DNA from: Gremmenia infestans
Lineage: Eukaryota > Ascomycota > Leotiomycetes > Helotiales > Hamatocanthoscyphaceae
DNA: 64,000 nucleotides
NCBI GenBank assembly: GCA_032629725.1
Contig: JAFEVB010000037.1
Location: 1 to 64,000, forward strand
Direction of reading: 5' to 3'
Positions 58,871 to 64,000 of this stretch are shown here, one piece after another. Under the pieces are notes generated by a model that saw only the letters and a program-made list of their open reading frames with translations, did no database searches and had not been told where the DNA came from. The position numbers and the translations under genes were made by a program. Numbering within the stretch: the stretch's first letter is position 1; the number at the start of each line of letters is the position of its first letter.

Positions 58871-60685
58871 ATGTCTCTCGTTCCAGGTAGGAATATCCCC
58901 GAGGCTGCACAATCATTGCCCCCAAGTAGATTCTGACGCGAGAAACAGTTGCCCTGTATGGGCTCGAGGTCCCTTGTGGCGGTGTGCCAGTGCCAGCTTT
59001 GCCCGACTTTCCTGCTACTGTAAGTTCATTAGTTTCGAAGTTTCCTTTTCTCCAGAGTGCTGCTGGGTCGAAATTGGTCCATTCTCTTACTTTGCGCTTG
59101 GCGTGAGCTTAAGCTGATATGCCAATGTTTAGTTCCGTATCACCATGGCTGCCATCGATCCCAGTGAACCTGCAGAGATTGAGGAGACCCCTAATGGAAC
59201 CACTCGTCCCCGAGCTACTCTGAAGATCATTCGCCAAACCGGGCCGTTTGAGGAGGACGATTCTGATGATGAGGACGATGAAGATGATGAGACTCTTCGG
59301 GCACTGTTAGCTCAGAGTGACTCTGAAGAGGAGAGCGACGAAGATGAAGAGGAGGCCAACGGCGGTCCTAGCGACCCAACCAAGTCCAAGAAGGGCCGAA
59401 AGCAAGCCGCTCTGCAACAGATTCTGGAGTCAATCAAGGCTAGCGGTGATTCTGACGAGGAAATGGAAGATGCCACACCCAATGGCATCAAGGCAAACAA
59501 GAAGGGTAAAGCCAAGGCTGCTGTTGAAGAAGAAGAGGAGGAGGAGGAGGAGGAGGACTCCAGCGACGATGAGGAAGGTAGCGACATCGAGGTCGAAGAA
59601 TTCGTTCTGTGCACGCTTGACCCGGAGAAGGTATGTTGCATAACATACCCTATGACTTGCTGATGCTAATACTCCCAAGAACTACCAGCAACCTCTTGAC
59701 ATTACTATCGGCGAGAATGAGCGTGTCTTCTTCACCGTCACCGGCACCCATACAATTTACCTCACCGGTAACTATGTGATTTCTGATAATGATGGTGGAC
59801 ACAACCACCATCATGAAGTCTATGATTCTTCTGACGACGAAGACGACGAAGATTATGACTTGTCACCTGACGAGGATGAGCTCGATCTCGAGCTGGATGA
59901 TGACGAGAGCGATGACCTTGACGCACTGGCGAATCCTCGCGTCACTGAAGTCGACTCTGACGAGGAAGAGGCACCAAAGCTTGTTGTCAAGGCTGAAAAG
60001 AAGGGCAAGGGCAAGAACAAGCGCTCTGCTGATCAGATTGACGAGGGCACTTCTCTCGATGATATCATGGCCAAGTCACTGAAGTCCGAGGCTGCGGAAG
60101 AGCCCAAGCTCACCAAGAAGCAAAAGAAGCTGAAGAAAAACAACGGCGAAGCTGCTCCAGTGACTCCGGAGTCAAAGGGTGCAGACGCAAAGGAACCTAC
60201 ATCGGCCAAGAGTGACAAGAGCGATAAGAAGGTCCAGTTTGCGAAGAACCTCGAGCAAGGCCCCACTGGATCCGAAGCTCCTGCCAAAGGCAACAAGGCT
60301 ACTTTAGGTCCCAAGACCGTCAACGGTGTCAAGATTGACGACAAGAAAATTGGCTCCGGCCCAATCGTCAAGAACGGAGACAAAGTTGGCATGCGCTACA
60401 TCGGTAAACTTGTTGACGGCAAGGTTTTTGACTGTAAGTTTTCAGAAACCTTCAGAAATATCTTCCTATTGCTAACTTAAGTCTGCAGCAAACAAGAGCG
60501 GCAAGCCATTCGAATTCAAGGTGGGCAAGAAAGAAGTTATTCAAGGCTGGGATATCGGCATTGTTGGTATGGCAGCCGGTGGAGAGCGCAGACTTACAAT
60601 CCCCCCCCAAGCTCGCATATGGCAGCAAGGCCATGCCCGGACTGCCTGCGAACAGCACTTTGATCTTCGATGTCAAGTTAATTAA
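58871..60685 (+). CDS. Nuclear FK506-binding prolyl isomerase (Fpr3/Fpr4 type), frameshifted near the C-terminus
   Basis: The exons are 58,871-58,886, 58,949-59,019, 59,133-59,630, 59,680-60,433 and 60,489-60,685 as read, 511 residues. The N-terminus is the nucleoplasmin-like fold of nuclear FKBPs (LVPVALYGLEVPCGGVPVPA, FRITMAAIDPSEPAEIEE), with long acidic runs and EFVLCTLDPEK. GENERVFFTVTGTHTIYLTG follows, then Lys-rich stretches and a C-terminal FKBP domain (VKNGDKVGMRYIGKLVDGKV, FEFKVGKKEVIQGWDIGIVG, GGERRLTIPP). Fpr3/Fpr4 act as histone chaperones and proline isomerases in the nucleolus. At 60,601-60,608 a run of eight C shifts the frame by +1 and replaces the expected LAYGSK...STLIFDVKL end. 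Without one C the frame would continue to a stop at 60,696-60,698, 515 residues. Intron 3 acceptor is probably AAG at 59,677-59,679, or CAG nine bases later. Confidence 0.9.
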
Positions 60686-60698
60686 CATCAAGAAATAA

Positions 60699-61260
60699 GC
60701 GACATCATGGATGGCATTCACGGATAGTTTGGAGGTTTCATTGAATATCTGCGACGTCAAGCAGCAAAAGCGTTGGACCCATCTGTTGTACATTTCTTGC
60801 ACACCCCTCCGGCTGGTTTGCCGAACACTGCTTTCCTAATTCTATACGCTTCATATTACGTTGCTATGCCTTGCGAAGGACCTCCAACCTACCCGGTTCT
60901 GTGATAAATTGCCCATCATGGACGGGTAGCAGAAAAGCAAAATGAGAGATTCGCATACCGTTATAGGCGCATTGTTGAAATCGGACCCCCTGTTAATTAT
61001 GCTATCGAGAGCTGGCGTTAGTAAATAAATAAAAAATGATCTCTTGTTGTCCAGTATCGCTCTTGCCTTCCAAGACTCCAAATGTGCCGTTGAACGCAGA
61101 AACGAAGGTGCCTTCGAGCTCTGCTTTCTTCGCTCGCCCTCTTTCCAGAATCAACCACATAATTTCAAATTTTCATACTGTATGTGACCATTCCAGCATT
61201 CATTACTCTGGTATTCGTAACGCTTCATTCAGCACAAACGCTTCGTTGTCAGTGCCCACA
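60699..61260. promoter_or_regulatory. Intergenic region FKBP / kinase
   Basis: About 560 bp hold the FKBP 3' UTR and the kinase promoter. The kinase frame stays open upstream to 61,036, so the kinase could start earlier, but that upstream stretch has no conserved look. Confidence 0.45.
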
Positions 61261-64000
61261 ATGAAACGAACCCGCAGTAAAACGGCAGAGCGCCCGAGAG
61301 ACTTCTTCGAAGAGCTTGCATCGGGAGGCATCAGGTCTCGTTTCAATTGGAAGCAAGACCTGGTTTCTCCAGATTCCACGGAACATGACTCCCACCCGGC
61401 AAAGCTTCGTCGCCAGGGTTCGCCAGGCAGCAAACTGATGTCGGCCCTACGTTCTTGGTCAAATAGTGGTACAGTAGCAACTTCACTCCCCTATAGTGCG
61501 AACCTCTAGGCTGACACAAATACTGCCGACAGTTTCTAGTGCTTCCTTTGCTGAAGAAGATACTTCTTTTCCCGCCAGTCCACCTGGTCTGCGGCGGAAA
61601 CTTTCACTGGCTCTATCCAAGGGCCAACTTGATCCAACAGTAGTCCACCGCTTACAATTCAAGAGTCGACCGAGCATTATTTCTCTCGATAGGGAAGTCG
61701 TCGAAATATTCCCCGAAGTACCTGAAGGGTCTCCCTCGACATCTGCGGGTAGTTCAAGTATGAATAGTGGAAAGTCATCTGTCCCTAGGCCCGGCGAATC
61801 GACGGGGAAGACGTCTCTGGATTCCAAGTTCTCTACAAAATCCAAGGGTGTATCTCAGCATTCCTCAGATAACAAAAAGGCCGCGTCAAAACAGGCTACG
61901 CCCGAGGGTGGTTCCAATGAGAACATCCTCACTCCGATCGCCGAGGTAGAGACTGTGGAGGCACCGGTGCCCATTCCAAGTAAGTCGCTCTGGGCTACAA
62001 TACACGACGTGCAGTCCACTAAACCGGTGCAAGCTATTATCACTGTCGAGAATGCTGCCGCAGCTAAAGTTTTCTTCGAGTGTCACTACAATGACCTGAC
62101 CTCAATTGCATTGACACCCCGCTCGCTACGCCGTCGACAGCTTGAACAGATCCTGTATGAAGATACAACGTCCACTCAAACTGAGAAAGATCGAAAACGT
62201 AAATTCTTGAGCAGAAAGGAGAGCGAACATCTTCGTGAGACACGGGTCATGAAAGGCCATAGATCAATCGCTTGGAAGGGAAATGACATTACTACGTCTA
62301 AATATGAGATTGTGAAGGTTCTAGGTAAGGGAAGTTTTGGAGTTGTGCGCCTTGTGAGAGAGAAAGTTGAGCAAGAGTATATTCCACGGCTCCTCTACTT
62401 TGAAGACACTGACACTGTGCTTTAGAGGACCTGTCGACCCAGAGAAAAGGCAAGAGGTATATGCTATGAAAGTCATCCGCAAGTCAGATATGCTCCGTAA
62501 TAGCCAAGAGGGTCATCTCCGAGCAGAACGCGACTTCCTTGTTTCTGCTGAAGGCTCTCGTTGGTGTGTACTTGGAATCTCTGTGGATGACTTCCGTCTA
62601 ACTTATCCAGGGTTGTACCATTGATAGCAAGTTTCCAAGACTTGAACAATCTATATCTCGTCATGGATTATATGCCTGGAGGCGATTTTCTTGGACTGCT
62701 GATCCGTGATAATATACTCTCGGAATCGGTTACCAAGTGGTACATCGCGGAGATGATCCTGTGCATCGAGGAAGCTCACAGGCTTCGTTGGATTCATCGC
62801 GACGTTAAGCCGGACAACTTTCTCATATCGGCCTCAGGTCATCTCAAGATCTCTGACTTTGGTCTTGCATTCGATGGCCATTGGTCTCATGATCAAGCAT
62901 ACTTCAACAATCAAAGATACTCATTGCTTACCAAGCTCGGAATAAATGTTGAAGGCGACACGATCGACAAGAAGGAAGGCCGCACTATTGCTGCTGCAAT
63001 GAAGATTGCTAGCGTTCTCATAGGAGGCAAAGAGCGCCATGACAGACACTCTTCAAATAATTCTGACGGTGAAGGCATTCTTAATTGGCGTAATCGCAAT
63101 GGTAACCGGACCTTGGCGCGGTCTGTCGTAGGAACCAGTCAGTACATGGCCCCGGAAGTGGTTAGGGGCGAACTATATGATGCTCGGTGTGACTGGTGGA
63201 GTGTTGCTGTCATCTTGTACGAGGTAAAAGTTTCCTTAAGAATGACTGTTGTGAACCAACTGACCAACTCTAGTGCCTTTATGGCCACACTCCATTTCTC
63301 GCTGAAGAAGGAGGCAGACAACAAACTAAGATGAACATTCTGGTAAGTTGTTGGCTTCCAATTACAGCTCATGCTCACTTTAAACAGAACCACAAGACAA
63401 CGTTTGAATTTCCTCACAAGCCATTGGTGAGCAAGCGATGTCAAGATCTCATTCGTAGCATCATCCAAGAAAAGGACATTCGACTCTGTTGCAAACGCTA
63501 CAAACTCAGGGACCAATTGCCGGCCTCTAGCCGTCAAAACAGAGACCATGCCGGCCGCTATGTTCTTCCAGACGATGCGGACGATATCAAGGCCCATAAA
63601 TGGTTCAGAGATATTCATTGGGACCGCTTGCACTTGACGTTGCCTCCATTCGTTCCAAACATCCGCTCGATGGACGATACCCATTATTTTGACGAAGAAG
63701 ATCCAATATCTGACTTCTCGGAATCGGTTTCACTGCCTACACCAACCACAGAAGAAATTACAAATGCCTTGAAACCATTCAACCGCGAGATTCAAGTGAT
63801 TGCAAAGGGCTTTATTGATCGACCCCATGATTCAGCAAGGTTGAGAAAAGTTGAGAGAGAGATTGACGAGTTTGTGTTGTGCGAGGAACAGAAGGATTAC
63901 TTGAAAGCCTTTGTTAAGCATTACGGCAGAAAGGAAAGAAAGAGGCCACGAGATAGGCTGCTGCGAGATAAGGATACTGCGCCCAAGGTGTTGGAATTGA
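61261..64000 (+). CDS. AGC-family serine/threonine kinase, NDR-like, 3' end outside window
   Basis: The exons are 61,261-61,468, 61,533-62,376, 62,426-62,563, 62,611-63,223, 63,274-63,342 and 63,388 to the window end, 828 codons so far. A Ser/Pro-rich N-terminus of about 320 residues (starting MKRTRSKTAERPRDFFEELA) precedes the kinase. Catalytic landmarks are VLGKGSFGVVRLV (glycine loop), VYAMKVIRKSDM (lysine), IHRDVKPDNFLIS and ISDFGLAF. Then comes a long insert before RSVVGTSQYMAPEV, as in NDR/LATS and related kinases, followed by YDARCDWWSVAVILYE and CLYGHTPFLAEEGRQQTKMN. The AGC C-terminal region (HKWFRDIHWDRLHLTLPPFV, HYFDEEDPISDFS) and a basic tail follow. The frame is still open at 64,000. 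The family acts in morphogenesis and cell separation, but which paralogue this is cannot be said. Confidence 0.9.

Overview
The window is nuclear DNA of a filamentous ascomycete (Pezizomycotina). The protein resemblances (Snt2, Nif1, Crz1, Aim6 families), introns mostly of about 45-70 nt with CTAAC/CTGAC-type branch points, and a block mutated in the manner of RIP (repeat-induced point mutation) all point there. A leotiomycete is my best guess, but it is not proven from the sequence.

Region 1 (1 to about 21,525) is a very AT-rich, TpA-rich, gene-free block: a RIP-type transposon graveyard. One element can be read through the damage. It is a minus-strand Ty3/gypsy chromovirus at about 13,212-19,926 with an LTR pair and fossil gag zinc knuckle, reverse transcriptase and chromodomain. 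The conserved residues are changed by C-to-T or G-to-A (YIDD to YIDN, Trp to stop, Cys and His to Tyr). A second repeat of about 317 bp occurs twice, once inside the gypsy pol. The block also holds several tandem repeats, including a scattered 12-bp family that would encode D-x-R-x tetrapeptides.

Region 2 (about 21,525-24,770) is a sharp transition to normal composition. It holds a decayed gene fragment and otherwise no gene I can support.

Region 3 (24,770-64,000) is gene-dense and ordinary in composition. Twelve genes were resolved exon by exon and their exon sums checked for frame: a Sel1-repeat Nif1-like protein (+), Erv46 (-), Mex67 (+), a SulP sulfate permease (-), Bub2 (+), an Aim6-like phosphodiesterase (+), the Snt2 chromatin reader (-), a HELQ/POLQ-type helicase (+), a Pst2/WrbA-like flavoprotein (-), calcineurin-responsive factor Crz1 (+), a nuclear FKBP of Fpr3/Fpr4 type (+) and an AGC/NDR-like kinase running off the end (+). 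They belong to mitotic control, vesicle traffic, mRNA export, sulfur uptake, chromatin, DNA repair and calcium signalling, so this is a housekeeping neighbourhood and not a cluster.

Points worth checking are a +1 frameshift in a C8 run inside the FKBP domain, a broken N-terminal frame in the helicase, a 23-bp perfect inverted repeat (MITE-like or hairpin) between crz1 and the FKBP gene, frequent AAG 3' splice sites, and a 25-nt microexon carrying the catalytic His motif of the Aim6-like gene. I found no tRNA, rRNA or CRISPR array, and no clear new multi-gene system.
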